Under the pieces are notes generated by a model. The model did no database searches and was not told the origin of the DNA. It saw only the letters and a program-made list of their open reading frames with translations. A DNA stretch of 64,000 nt, from the NCBI RefSeq assembly GCF_009905375.1, contig NC_133650.1, positions 61,147,628-61,211,627 of the forward strand, in the 5' to 3' direction. A program made the position numbers and the translations under genes. This document shows positions 1-11,457 of the stretch, piece after piece. Origin of the DNA: Apium graveolens (Eukaryota > Streptophyta > Magnoliopsida > Apiales > Apiaceae). How positions within the stretch are numbered: the first letter of the stretch is position 1; every line of letters starts with the position of its first letter.

Positions 1-810
1 CAATATATTAGAAAATATCTGAATATTATTATTTAAATAATATTTCCATAAAGAATAATCTTTATAAAAAAAATTGAAGCAGAAGTTTTGAAACTTATAC
101 TTGAAATGAATATTAAATATCCAAAGATATACCTATACGAAAGTACTATCTTTATTTGAATAATCAAAAGTGAGTTTGATTATCGACACCTTATTTTTTA
201 ATAAAATAAAGAATATATCTCAGCAAATAATCGGAGTCATAGATCCTCAAATGAATATTCAAATAATATTCAATAAATAAAATAAGCTGAGTCATAAGCC
301 CTCGAATGAATATTCGAAATAATATTCAATAAATAAATAAGCTGAGTCATAAGCCCTCGAATGAATATTCGAAATAATATTCAATAAATAAATAAGCTGA
401 GTCATAAGCCCTCGAATGAATATTCGAAATAATATTCAATAAATAAATAAGCTGAGTCATAAGCCCTCGAATGAATATTCGAAATAATATTCATTAAATA
501 ATAAGCTGAGTCATAATACCTCGAATGAATATTATAAATAATATTCATTAAATAAAATAAAGGAGTCATATATCCTCAAATGAATATCCAAGTAATATTC
601 AATAAATAATATAAAGGAGTCATAAGTCCTCGAATGAATATTCAAGATAATATTCATTAGTAAAATTAAGGTATCGAATAAACCTTATTCGATTAATAGT
701 TTTGAAAACTATAACCATATATATATATATAAATATATATATATAATCTACTCGGGATCCTCGACTCCCGGTTTTAGAAAATGTTTTCACCTTTGGGTCC
801 CTATACTAAG
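1..810. repeat. E0: broken copy of LTR-like family E
   Basis: This stretch matches positions 6593-7401 of element E1 almost base for base, and 55550-56250 of E2 more loosely. It starts outside the window. On the right it stops abruptly at 'cctatactaag', where E1 continues with 'ggtatatgc'. After that point the sequence is element B, first as an inverted piece. It is AT-rich and I see no coding potential. I infer that it is a fragment joined to B by rearrangement, because no TSD or element end lies at the junction. Confidence 0.85.
235..672 (+). repeat. 55-bp tandem array in E0
   Basis: Eight units of 54-55 bp each start with 'gagtcata'; starts were read at 235, 289, 344, 399, 454, 508, 563 and 617. 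Each unit has the core 'cctcgaatgaatattc' followed by a mirrored 'aataatattc', so every unit can fold on itself. Central units are nearly identical and edge units are diverged, the usual pattern of arrays that grow by slippage or unequal exchange. The array is shared with E1 and E2, so it belongs to the family rather than to this locus. Confidence 0.9.
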
Positions 811-813
811 TGT

Positions 814-886
814 GAAGGGGTGAACATAAAAGAAACCCCAAGAATAAGGTTGGAGAGTTGAGTGAATCCCAGCCTAGCCACACTGC
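814..886. other. 73-bp flipped piece of the B extra ORF
   Basis: Positions 814-886 match the reverse complement of about 20254-20327, the same part of the extra ORF in element A. The neighbouring bases from 887 match A in normal orientation. The flipped piece sits between the broken end of E0 and the rest of B. An inversion or template switch during the repair that joined E0 to B explains this best. It is a reading of alignment by eye, so the edges may be off by a few bases. Confidence 0.75.
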
Positions 887-1898
887 CCTTCACACTCCCC
901 TCTTTGGCTTTGGTGGATTTTTCAACTAGCATCTTTTGGGAGAAACCAGAGGGGGCTTTCTTTGATTTGGATTTTGAAATAATAGTAGGTTTGGCATCTT
1001 TGTTAGGCAACTATTTGGTCATTGACACAGTTCCCATAGTTACTTTTGAACTCAAAGAAATTGTGGAGGTTGGAATAGTTGTAGGGATAGATGAACTTAC
1101 CTCACTTACCTGAGGTGCTTGCATTACAGGAAAGTAGAACATTGGCACATCCTTGTGATGATTGGCCCTGTTCAAATCTGCAATGAGCCTTCTCTCTTGA
1201 ACCCAACAATCTAGTTCGTTGTTTGGGTTCTTAAGCACAATCTCTTCACAGAGGTGGTTAGCTAATAACATAAGAAATATAGCATAATACACATTTTTGC
1301 CTCTTTTATTTAACTCTCCTAATTTAAAACCTAACTCAAACAAGACAAGGTTACTGAAATTATAAAATTTATCTGTAACTAGCATGTATAGCATGTTAAG
1401 CATGGAAATATTCACTGAATCAAAATTACTGATATTTCCTGAGAAAACCTTTGTAACTACATCACACAAGAAACTCCACTCCTTCCTAAGACCCATTCTC
1501 CTAATATCACTCAGTTTAGAAGTAGGAAGTGCATAGTGCATGGAATTAAGCATATTGATAATATCAGTATCATTGTGTGGTGAAGTCACATTGTTATCAG
1601 GAATTTTGAAATATGCCTTTATCACAACACTATTTATATAGAATTCTTTACCTTTAATGGTTAGAATGATGGTCTTATCAGTAGAGTTGTAGGTAGCAGT
1701 GGTCCGCATTTCTTCAACAACTTCACAGAAGATTGTGGGTGATTCCAGCATGGCATAATTGAGCTTGCAATCCTTCACAAAGTCCATCATCTTGTGATAG
1801 TCATACGATTGCTGAATACCCTTGTTCACTAATGCAGTGAAATTGTCCTTCTCATAAATGAACGCAATTTGAGACATAATCTTTACAACAGGTGCCAT
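887..1898 (-). pseudogene. B extra ORF, N-terminal part
   Basis: The frame starts with MAPVVKIMSQ at 1898 and is closely similar to the first 300 residues of the A extra ORF. It stops at 1011 because the glutamine codon after 'MTK' is TAG here and CAG in A. The same frame can be read on past that stop to the flipped piece at 886. The product is unknown. Extra ORFs downstream of pol are known in Sireviruses and are sometimes called env-like, but I see no signal peptide or clear membrane segment in this part. Its context is a TATA-like site about 115 bp upstream. Confidence 0.8.
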
Positions 1899-2420
1899 TG
1901 TTAGAGAATAAAACCTTGAAGAGAATGAGAGTAAGTGCTTGAGAGAGAATGAAATTAGAGTAGATGGATTTGAGAATTATAAAAGAAAAACAATTGCAAT
2001 GAAATGAGCTTTTATACTATCTTAAAAATAACTGATAAAAATAATAAATTAAAATAAAGTAACCAATAGAAATTGCCTAAAATAGCCGTTTAAAAAATAA
2101 ACTGTAAAAATTCCACCCATTATCCGTCGTGTAATGCTTACAAACTGTAAGTATACTCGATGGATAATGTACAGGGAATTAACGGCTGAGATTAAGACAA
2201 TTCGACGGATGAGGATCAACTGTTATCCGTCGAGTCATAAAGTATTCCATAAAAGTAATTGATTTTTATTAGCAAATTGTATTTCGACGGATGACCAAAC
2301 TCGATGGATAAGGGTTATCCGTTGAGATGTAAATTTTGACTTAGCCAAAATTTCATCCAAGACTGAAAAATCAATTAAATTTCTGGCTGCATTTCAACTT
2401 GCAAATTAACTTAGATAGAT
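1899..2420 (-). promoter_or_regulatory. B spacer between pol and extra ORF, promoter-like
   Basis: This non-coding spacer holds copies of the octamer CGACGGAT or ATCCGTCG at about 2122, 2203, 2223 and 2284, plus one-base variants between them. Nearer the extra ORF is a TATA box on the - strand (TATAAAAG, + positions 2009-2016), about 115 bp before the ATG. The same layout is in A at 21355-21873 and in the LTRs of A and B. I infer an internal promoter for the extra ORF. Confidence 0.6.
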
Positions 2421-3565
2421 TTAAGAGTAATTAAGCATACCTAACTCACTTACCAACCTTGAAAAGGTGGATTCATCCAGTGGCTTGGTAAAGATATCTG
2501 CAAGCTTCTTCTCACTTGGAACAAAATGTAGCTCCACAGTACCATTCATTACATGTTCCCTTATGAAATGGTACTTGATATCTATGTGTTTTGTCCTTGA
2601 ATGTTGTACTGGATTTTCGGTGATGGCAATTGCACTTCTGTTATCACAGAAAATAGGAATCCTCTCAACTTGCAAACCATAGTCTAGCAATTGATTTCTC
2701 ATCCATAAAATCTGTGCACAGCAACTTCCAGCAATAATATATTCAGCTTCAGCTGTGGAAGTAGAGACTGAATTTTGCTTTTTACTGAACCAAGACACAA
2801 GCTTGTTTCATAGAAATTGACAGGTTCCTGTTGTACTCTTTCTATCAATTCTACAACCTGCATAATCTGCATCTGAATAACCAGTTAGATCAAAACCAGA
2901 ATCTCTAGGGTACCAAATGCCAAGGTTTGGTGTTCCCTTGAGATATCTGAAAATTCTCTTAATAGCTATTAGGTGAGATTCTCTAGGATCAGCCTGAAAT
3001 CTAGCACATAAACATGTAGCATACATTATATCTGGCCTACTACTTGTTAAGTATAGAAGTGAGCCAACCATGCCTCTATAACTTGAAATATCCACAGACT
3101 TTTCAGTAGTGTTTAATTCAAGCTTAGTTGCAGTGGCCATGGGAGTTTTTGCAGATTTGCAATCCATTAGATCAAACTTCCTTAAAAGATCAAAAATATA
3201 TTTAGTTTGACTAATGAATATTCCATCACTAACTTGCTTAACTTGTAAACTAAGAAAGTAAGTTAGTTCTCCCATCATACTCATTTCATATTTACTTTGC
3301 ATCAATTTGGCAAACTTTTTGCAAAGTTTCTCATCTGTAGAGCCAAAAATAATATCATCTGCATAAATTTGAACAAGTATACTTAAGCCATTAACATTTG
3401 TGAAAAATAAAGTTTTATCTACAGTACCTCTTGTGAAGTGATTTTCCAAAAGGAACTTTGATAAAGTGTCATACCAGCCTCTAGGTGCTTGCTTCAGTCC
3501 ATAAAGTGCTTTCAAAAGATAATAGACATATTCTGGAAAATTTGGATCTTTAAAACCAGGAGGTT
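2421..3565 (-). pseudogene. B reverse transcriptase and RNase H, distal part
   Basis: The - strand encodes the later half of a copia reverse transcriptase, including [14 protein letters not shown] and the active-site region YADDIIFGS, then the RNase H part with STAEAEY and ending LGMLNYS. It matches A pol nearly throughout. A GGA codon of A is TGA here (near 2808), which stops the frame between reverse transcriptase and RNase H. The upstream end at 3565 is the A insertion site; the frame continues at 28725. The catalytic motif reads YADD where A has YVDD. Confidence 0.9.
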
Positions 3566-4588
3566 TGTTATCCCTTAACAATATAGCAAGAATTACAGAA
3601 GGGGGGTTGAATGGAATTCTTGAACCTTTTTCTTGAAATAAAAATGTTCAACTCGATTATAGATATATTTGTTTTGATTAGCACAATGTGGAATGAAAAC
3701 ATAATTGAATCAAAACATAAGTAATTAAAAACAAGAGTCTTTACAAACTTTCTGGTCGATTTAAACAATTCCACCAGAGAGATATATAATATATCGAGAG
3801 GACTCTGTGTGCAGAAATGCTCACAGCTGCTTACAAATGGAACTACTGAGAATACAGGAAATGCTAAAGATTCTTCTTACAAAGATTTCCCTGTTTATGT
3901 GTTTTTCAGCTATCTCAGTTATTTTTCTATTTGCTACTCTCTTGGTTTATATAATACCAAGATTACCAAGTCAAAAAGACTGAACAAATATAAAATCTAA
4001 CAGTCTTAAGCTTTGCTGATTTTCGTCCTCTATTACCCAGTTAATGGGCTTCCACAGTATGTTTGTATACATCTCGACGGCTGTGTGTCAGCTTTCACTG
4101 TTCAACTGCTGTTTGAATTCTTCATATGATCATCCGTCGACTTTCAGAACATCTGTTGATGGTTTAATTGATCATCCGTCGACTGCTATATTAAACATCC
4201 GTTGATAGTCATTTGATCATCCGTCGATGGCTTTGTTAATCATCCGTCGGTAGCTCTTTTGGCACTTGACTCTATTTCACTTATGCAGAATTACAAGACA
4301 TCAATTATGTACAATTAATCAACCTATTCTGCATATCTAGTTAAAGTCAACATGACTTATATGCTACTACAGATTCTATACAAAGGTACATACATAACTG
4401 TGCTACAAACTTATTATTACATAAGCTACTCACTCGATGGATAATAAGTTAATCATCCGTCGGGACTATAATGAGTTATCCGTCGGGACTATAATTCTTA
4501 TCCGTCGAGTGCTACATAATTTCACTAAGTAAAATCTACTTAGATGTTTTGTTTATGAAATCATCAAGTACACAACATATGCACAACA
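3566..4588 (-). repeat. A 3' LTR
   Basis: The LTR is 1023 bp, beginning TGTTGTGCATATG on the - strand and ending in TAACA. It matches 27695-28719. Read on the - strand, the U3 part holds two clusters of ATCCGTCG-type modules (about 4436-4515 and 4131-4255), then a TATA box (TATATAAAC, + 3945-3953), then the motif TTCAACCCCCCTTCT near the end. That last motif is shared with the LTRs of F and J. Confidence 0.95.
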
Positions 4589-4774
4589 ATCTCCCCCAAT
4601 TTATGTCTACTGGAATTGTAGCCATAAATTAAGAGATACTTGATGATAACAAAACATCCTGAACATATATCCTTAAAGATAAGTACATAAACTGAAAGTG
4701 CTTCAATTAATTAAAATGTGCAAGGTTTGGCTCACAGTCAATTCAAGATGCTCCTCTAGCCTGAGCAGATTTTT
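4589..4774 (-). other. A polypurine tract and short 3' untranslated stretch
   Basis: Read on the - strand, 4602-4589 is 'aaattgggggagat', directly before the 3' LTR. This is the expected primer for plus-strand DNA synthesis. The remaining 170 bp up to the extra ORF stop codon hold nothing that I recognise. Confidence 0.85.
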
Positions 4775-4886
4775 CTAGTTCCTTGAAGGTCTGGATCTTC
4801 TTCCAAGCTTTCTGTTATTTTCTTCAATTTGATTCTGGAGCTGCCTGTGGAATTCTAGTTCATCAGATTCTGAGAGATCTAGCTTT
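4775..4886 (-). pseudogene. A extra ORF, last 37 codons
   Basis: The end of the extra ORF reads EKLDLSESDELEFHRQLQNQ and then a basic tail finishing PSRN before the stop at 4775. It was cut off from the rest of the ORF (16907 onward) by E1. With E1 and one copy of the TSD tcttg ignored, the frame runs straight from the end of the upstream piece into this one. That continuity is good support for the E1 borders. The tail is charged and looks helical, and has no recognised domain. Confidence 0.8.
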
Positions 4887-6826
4887 TCTTGTGTAACACC
4901 CCCAAATCCGGGGTCGGGGATCTGGGTTGTCACGAGTTCCATTTCCCTTAATAACACCCAATCTTAATAAATAATCAACTACTCTGTACTGTGACCCCAC
5001 AATAAACACACACACCACAAGTTATAGTCTCAGAGATGAATATCCAAAAATAATCACAAGTCATTTTATTCCATAATTATTTGCCATTACACCTTAAAAG
5101 GGTTTCTGAATAAATTTATATTTTCCTTGCCATTATTACAATTCATAAATATACATAAGTCTGGTACATCAAAAGTTGAAAGCATAGCCTATTGGTAGAT
5201 CCTACCTCAGCTACAATGGCATCAATGCCTACAGGAAACTGCGGAACGTTTCCTATCCACTCGCGAATTGGGAGCTTGATCATATTCATCTTGTCTATCT
5301 GATGTTGTGTGATGAAAGAAGAAAGCAAGGGTGAGCAGCAAGCCCACCAAAATAATATGTATATTGATTAACAACATATGAGCCTTCTCATAGTACTCAT
5401 GAAGGTCTTGGTCAAAAGAAATGAACCAAGTTGATATCTTAATGCGATGAAGTCGCAAAATATTCAGTATATATATACATATATACTTTTCAAAATATTG
5501 GAAGTCCTCTTCCATGCATAATACACACAGAGTTCCAGTGTATAACTGTATAAAAATATCGTTGCACGGTGATCTCATATATCTAACCTTGTCTCAATGT
5601 TTTTCTGAAAATCTTTGTCATGCATAAGATAATCATTTACTAGATATAAGTTTAAAAGATGAAGTTACAAGATACTCCAATATACTTATATCTTTTCCAA
5701 ATACTACTTGAACTACCACCGTTCAAGTTATAATTAGTTTCAAAAGTTCATCACGTAGATGAGACTACAAGACCAGATTTGAATAGATTAAATCTTTAAA
5801 ATATCATCAAAATAAAATGAAGTTACGAGATACTTCATTTGATACAAACATCATTTTGAAAACTTGACCCTACCAACACTCAACAATCGCCCAATCGTAG
5901 CCTTTCTATCGAAGTGCTCTGGGTAGTGTTGCAGAAATATCCAATTGGATGATGAACTCATTACGGGAGTTTGCCGCGCCAGGAAGACCACTTACGATGA
6001 TCAGTCGTAGTAGTGCAACCCCACCATTTTCTACATATAGAGGAAAACCTGTCGGATTTACTTCTCAACCGAACACTGAACTCCTAAGGAATGGACCGCC
6101 TTAGCAGAACTTCCAGGCCATTTGGGCCAATATAATAAGGCTGGGCCGGTGCCACTCGACCACTTACGCCACTCCTAGTTCAGATGAAATCCATGACTCT
6201 GAAACGTAAAGCTCGTTCCCCCTTTCCCCAAGTACAAACTTGTTGATACGGCTCCACCAAGAAGTCGTATCTAGTTGGAAAGGAGAACTCACCGATATTT
6301 CCCAGGCGATGCCTGTTAATGGATTAACTTGTTCCAAGAATTTTACTTCCCGAGTGTTGGGTAAGTAATCAATTCATTTAACAAAACAGCAACCTTGTTG
6401 CGAATATAAAACACACCACAGAGCCGGATCCCTCAGGTTTTGAGCAAGTATTTAAATCCCCTTCGAAAGGAGGATCTTAAATATAAAAATGAGTTTTGGG
6501 ATCCGCTCTAACTTTTAAAAATCATTTTGAAGACTCGCAAAACATTTTTAAGAATGTTTGGAGTGATGCTGATTTAACAAAATAAATCAGTCCCAATATA
6601 TTAGAAAATATCTGAATATTATTATTTAAATAATATTTCCATAAAGAATAATCTTTATAAAAATAATTGAAGTAGAAGTTTTGAAACTTATACTTGAAAT
6701 GAATATTAAATATCCAAAGATATACCTATACGAAAGTACTATCTTTATTTGAATAATCAAAAGTGAGTTTGATTATCGACACCTTATTTTTTAATAAAAT
6801 AAAGAATATATCTCAGCAAATAATCG

Positions 6827-7262
6827 GAGTCATAGATCCTCAAATGAATATTCAAATAATATTCAATAAATAAAATAAGCTGAGTCATAAGCCCTCGAAT
6901 GAATATTTGAAATAATATTCAATAAATAAATAAGCTGAGTCATAAGCCCTCGAATGAATATTCGAAATAATATTCAATAAATAAATAAGCTGAGTCATAA
7001 GCCCTCGAATGAATATTCGAAATAATATTCAATAAATAAATAAGCTGAGTCATAAGCCCTCGAATGAATATTCGAAATAATATTCATTAAATAATAAGCT
7101 GAGTCATAATACCTCGAATGAATATTATAAATAATATTCATTAAATAAAATAAAGGAGTCATATATCCTCAAATGAATATCCAAGTAATATTCAATAAAT
7201 AATATAAAGGAGTCATAAGTCCTCGAATGAATATTCAAGATAATATTCATTAGTAAAATTAA
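6827..7262 (+). repeat. 55-bp tandem array in E1
   Basis: This is the same eight-unit array as at 235-672, with only a few base differences (for example 'atttga' for 'attcga' in the second unit). Units start at 'gagtcata'. The near identity with E0 suggests that E0 and E1 derive from close relatives. Confidence 0.9.
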
Positions 7263-7824
7263 GTTATCGAATAAACCTTATTCGATTAATAGTTTTGAAA
7301 ACTATAACCATATATATATATAAATATATATATATAATCTACTCGGGATCCTCGACTCCCGGTTTTAGAAAATGTTTTCACCTTTGGGTCCCTATACTAA
7401 GGGTATATGCAAATTACCGCTATTCTCAAGCATAGGTATTATCAACTGAACCAACAGATATATATGGTAAGAATACGAAACAGGCATGCATATATATACC
7501 ATATCAGCATGCTTCAATATATCGCAAAATTTGCTAATTAACCAACATGCATCTATCACAAGATAATGCATATACATATATACATCACAACAACAGTATA
7601 ACGGGTAGAAAACTTGCCTGAGCGACTGGGGGTTACGAATGGCTCGGGACGAGTCTGGTAACCTATAAACAACAAGTAAGTTGGAATTAAACCAAAGTCA
7701 CTTGTAAATCTATACTTTAACCAACTCAGACTTTAACGCTCGTTTTGCGCTTACTGATTCTCTTAAGTCACTCGAGTACCCTCGGCTCCACCATTTTTTT
7801 TAATAATTTAACCATTATGAGTTT

Positions 7825-9129
7825 TGTAAGTCATATATCATAGCCTATTTGTATATTCGAGGATTTAACTCAACTCAAATAAGAATGTAATAAGTAAATA
7901 GTGGATCTACCGTCAAAGAGATCTCGCAAAGTAATATCTGTCAAAGGATTCAGAAACAAGGTTCATCTACAGACTTGAGGAATTAATTCACTGGAAGAAG
8001 TTCAAGAAATTGATCATGCCTCAGTGATATAAATCAAGATTGTGGATTTAATCAAGTGACAGAGATCTTGTCAGAGTATCATTAATTACAAGGATTTAAT
8101 CTGAAGAAAATCAAAGTGTCAAAGTCAAGACATGAAGAAACGTCACGGAAGTTAGTCACTCATGAACCAGACAGTACATCGAGTGTCAACATTGAAGTGG
8201 TGGAATTGATTCATAATTTTCAGTGATTTTCAGAAGATTTGCAGAAAGATGGGTGCTGTTGAAGACTAGAATTAATTCTCTATTAATTAATTAAGTCATC
8301 TAATTTAATTAAGAAAATAAATTATATTTGCGAAGAATAATTTATTTATTAATTGAATTAATTGATTAATTAATTCTGAATTAATTTTAGGAATTTTCAG
8401 AATTTAAATTGGATTAAAATTCATTTAAATTCAGCAAGTCAAACTGATTGTACTAGTATGACAATCGGTATGACAATCAATAGTCATACCGAAAGTCATG
8501 CTAGTACAAACAATAGTCTCACCGAAAGTTACACTGGGAGGAGGATTGTCTTGCTAGTTCATTCTGATAGTCTTGCTAGTTCATTTGATTGTCATACCGA
8601 AAGTCTTGCTGAGCTCAGGATTGTCATTCCAGTTCAATTCAATTCTGTTGAATGAATTAAAAAGAAATAGAAGCAGCAGAAAGCATCATCATCAAAAACA
8701 CAGAACACAAAATAAGAACACAGAAAGCAAAAGCAGCCGCCTCTGAAACATTCCATTTTTCATCTGCTTAATTCAAGATCACATTTCTAGTTTGTAAAGT
8801 TCAATCCAAACCACTAGAATTATTTATCTTGTTCTTGTGTAACAATCTAGCGGATCAAAATCCCTAGAACTTAATCTCAAATTGCGTTTAGCATTTGAAT
8901 CTTTTTATTACAAAAATAGAAAAAGTTCATGTCGAATTTATTCTAGATTTGTGATAATTAATTTGAGATTAATTCCTTGTAATCGATACAGTTGTTGTAA
9001 CACCTTTCAAGTTTAATAATATTTATATTTAACTTGAATTTATTTCACATTTTTTATTCCGCATTTAATTCGATTATTCGGTACTGTTTGTATTCAACCC
9101 CCCTTCTACAAACACATTGGGACCTAACA
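7825..9129 (+). repeat. F 5' LTR
   Basis: The LTR starts TGTAAGTCATAT and ends GGGACCTAACA. It holds an AT-rich tract (about 8275-8360), a block of short direct and inverted repeats (8450-8640), and the motif TTCAACCCCCCTTCT about 30 bp before its end. It is followed after one base by the primer site. I saw no convincing TATA box next to the repeat block. Confidence 0.95.
8450..8640 (+). repeat. Inverted and direct repeat block in the F LTR
   Basis: Within about 190 bp the decamer GTCATACCGA and its complement, or one-base variants, occur several times (complement at 8463, direct at 8482 and 8590), mixed with copies of 'cttgctagttca' and 'actagtatgac'. The block can form several alternative hairpins. 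It happens to be open in one frame for 65 codons, which I take to be chance. The same block is in the 3' LTR at about 14606-14796. Its position resembles the ATCCGTCG clusters of the A and B LTRs. Confidence 0.75.
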
Positions 9130-9130
9130 A

Positions 9131-9144
9131 TTGGTATCAGAGCC
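9131..9144 (+). other. F primer binding site
   Basis: TTGGTATCAGAGCC lies one base after the 5' LTR. It is complementary to the 3' end of initiator tRNA-Met, the usual primer of plant copia elements. Confidence 0.93.
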
Positions 9145-9225
9145 TTCTGATTAACGAACAAATCAAGATCCTAGACTTTTGTGATTTTTCAACTCCTTGA
9201 ATTTTTATTCATTCAAAAATTCATA

Positions 9226-11457
9226 ATGACTTCACAAAAAGTTGGAACCGTTAAAATTCCACAATTTGATAAAGAGAATTATATTATGTGGAAGAAGAAG
9301 ATGCTCTTATTTTTACAAGTGGCAAATCCCAAATATTCAAACTTGTTAAAGAAGGGGATAAAAACTCCGATGGTTATTGAACCAGAGGTGATAGTAGATG
9401 CTGTTGTGATTACCAAAGCTAGAACATATCCAAAAGAGCCTGAAGATTTTACTCCTGCTGAGAAGGAAGAAGCCTCCTTGGATGCCAGCCTTCAATTAAT
9501 ATTAATTGATTCCCTTGATCCCTTGATGAATAGACATGTGATGAACTGTAAAAATTCCAAACACATGTGGGAAACTATTGAGGTGATTAATGAAGGCACA
9601 GAGGAAGTTAGGGAGAACAAGTTGGAGATCCTAACCTCTAAGTATGAATATTTTAAATCAAATCCAGGAGAAGGAATTACTGAAGTGTTTGAGAGGTACA
9701 ATGTGTTGATCAACAACCTGAACATAAATGGGAAATATTATTCAATCAGGGAGGTCAACAAAAAGTTCCTTTTAACACTGCCAACTCATCTTGAACATAA
9801 AATCACTGCCATTAGAGAAGCTAGAGATCTGAGTGAGATTTCTTTGGACAGGCTCTATGGAGTGTTAAAAACCTATGAGTTGGAGCAGATTCAACAGAAG
9901 GAAGTCTACGGGAAGGATAGAATGGTCAGCACATCTACTGCACTTGTAGCTGAAGGTCAACAACAACAGCAATCTCAACAATTGGAGAGAATGGTACAGT
10001 GTTCTAAGGCTGAGGAAAATATGTTAGTAGCAGAATATGATCCTCCTACTAAAAATCAATCAAGTGATGATTTTTATTCCTTGGAAGAGCTGGAGCAATT
10101 GGAAGACGAGTCAATGGCCCAAATTGTCAAGAGATTCTCCCATGTCAGATTCAAGAGGAATCCCAAGCTTAAGTACAAGTCCAACTACAACAAATTCCAG
10201 AAAGGTGGATCTTCATCCTCTAACACCAGCAGTGGTGGATATAAAACAGGGATGGTTGATCGGAGCACCATTAGATGCTTTAACTGCAATGAGTTGGGAC
10301 ACTTTGCCACAGAATGTAGGAAGCCAAAGCAAGTAAGAAAGAACTCTGAAAGGGCTTATCTGGCAAAGGGAAGAAGCTGGGATGATACTGACAATGAAGA
10401 TGAAGATGAAGGAAATCTTGCTCTTATGGCTATTGATGGAAAAGCTTCATCGTCAAGAATAGAGGTAAAACTTTCTGACGCTGAAATGGTTTATCATCTA
10501 AGAGGTAACTTAGATTGTGCACGTCGTGATAATGAACTGTTAAGTTTACAGATCACAGACCTTGAGAAAGAGGTCAATAAATTAAGACTTGTGCACATTA
10601 ATCAAGACAAATTAAAAGAACAAGTATCTTTTCTAGAGAATAGAGTTAACTGTTATAGAAAACTCGAAACTATTCTCAAAGACAAGATCACCGGTCTTGA
10701 GACTAAGGTTAGAGCCTACTTCAATTCTTGTTCGAAGGCTAAAGAGTTCTACAGTAAGCAATCTGTTAATCAAACATCTGGAATAGGTTATGATTACAAT
10801 GTTGCTATTGGAGAATTAGGCATAAACTCCCCTCCTCGTGTCTGTGCTAAAGGGAGGGAAGTACCACATGTGCTTAAGGGTGTTGATGAACCCCTCTATA
10901 AACCATCAATTGCTGAACCATTTGATGCGACCTCTTCTGTTATTCAAGAAGAAATACGTGCTGAAGATCTTGCTAATGAAAAGGTTGTTTCCAAGTCGAG
11001 TGTGTCGAAAGTTCTAGTCAAAGTTGTGAAAGCAACTGAGACTAACTCAGACACACATGAGTTGGATAACAAAAATGCCATGTCTACCATGCATAAATTG
11101 CCTGCTATTAATATCTCTCATAAAGCATGTGGTGTTTCTAATTGTATGTCTTGTGCTTTTAATATGATGTATGCTTATTTTAATGGTAAGCAAGTTTCTA
11201 ATGATAAGACTACTCCTCGTCAGCATGTGAATAACAAGAAGCATGATAGGTCTAAGACTGCTAGTCCTTCTAAGGCTAGAAAGGAGACATTTGTGCCTAA
11301 GCTTAAACAGAAATTTGTTAAAGCTGTTTACAAGGTCAAATGTTCAGTCATTGAGAAAGTTGAGACCATTAAAGTTAAAAATGTTGTTTTGCCTGACAAA
11401 GGACAATTCTACAAGTATGCCGGGCCCAACCAAGTTTGGGTTCCGAAGAAGGTCTAA
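9226..11457 (+). CDS. F gag polyprotein
   Basis: This is an open frame of 743 codons. I chose the start at MTSQKVGTV (9226) because the same-frame extension to 9181 lacks an ATG and lies in the leader. The first 230 residues match the copia gag domain of UBN2 type (KENYIMWKKKM, later RLYGVLKTYELEQ). A CX2CX4HX4C zinc knuckle, CFNCNELGHFATEC, is at about residues 351-364. A strongly heptad-like coiled coil follows at about 410-510. Near residues 640-650 is a second cysteine-rich patch, HKACGVSNCMSCAF, unlike the usual knuckle. The protein ends QVWVPKKV just before the protease region. It should coat the element RNA and form virus-like particles in the cytoplasm. It is the only open gag in the window. 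Confidence 0.9.
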   Translation: MTSQKVGTVKIPQFDKENYIMWKKKMLLFLQVANPKYSNLLKKGIKTPMVIEPEVIVDAVVITKARTYPKEPEDFTPAEKEEASLDASLQLILIDSLDPLMNRHVMNCKNSKHMWETIEVINEGTEEVRENKLEILTSKYEYFKSNPGEGITEVFERYNVLINNLNINGKYYSIREVNKKFLLTLPTHLEHKITAIREARDLSEISLDRLYGVLKTYELEQIQQKEVYGKDRMVSTSTALVAEGQQQQQSQQLERMVQCSKAEENMLVAEYDPPTKNQSSDDFYSLEELEQLEDESMAQIVKRFSHVRFKRNPKLKYKSNYNKFQKGGSSSSNTSSGGYKTGMVDRSTIRCFNCNELGHFATECRKPKQVRKNSERAYLAKGRSWDDTDNEDEDEGNLALMAIDGKASSSRIEVKLSDAEMVYHLRGNLDCARRDNELLSLQITDLEKEVNKLRLVHINQDKLKEQVSFLENRVNCYRKLETILKDKITGLETKVRAYFNSCSKAKEFYSKQSVNQTSGIGYDYNVAIGELGINSPPRVCAKGREVPHVLKGVDEPLYKPSIAEPFDATSSVIQEEIRAEDLANEKVVSKSSVSKVLVKVVKATETNSDTHELDNKNAMSTMHKLPAINISHKACGVSNCMSCAFNMMYAYFNGKQVSNDKTTPRQHVNNKKHDRSKTASPSKARKETFVPKLKQKFVKAVYKVKCSVIEKVETIKVKNVVLPDKGQFYKYAGPNQVWVPKKV

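Noticed and set aside
235..672. Regular array that could be mistaken for a CRISPR array
   Set aside because: Units are head-to-tail repeats without unique spacers, lie in a plant LTR-like element, and no cas genes are present. It is an ordinary tandem repeat.
720..745. Alternating AT tracts (also 7311-7336, 54956-54980, 56340-56366)
   Set aside because: Simple microsatellites, common in plant DNA; no further meaning seen.
8458..8655. 65-codon + strand frame in the F LTR (and its copy at 14614-14811)
   Set aside because: It consists of the LTR repeat block read in one frame. Its residues simply mirror the repeats, and it lies in non-coding LTR.
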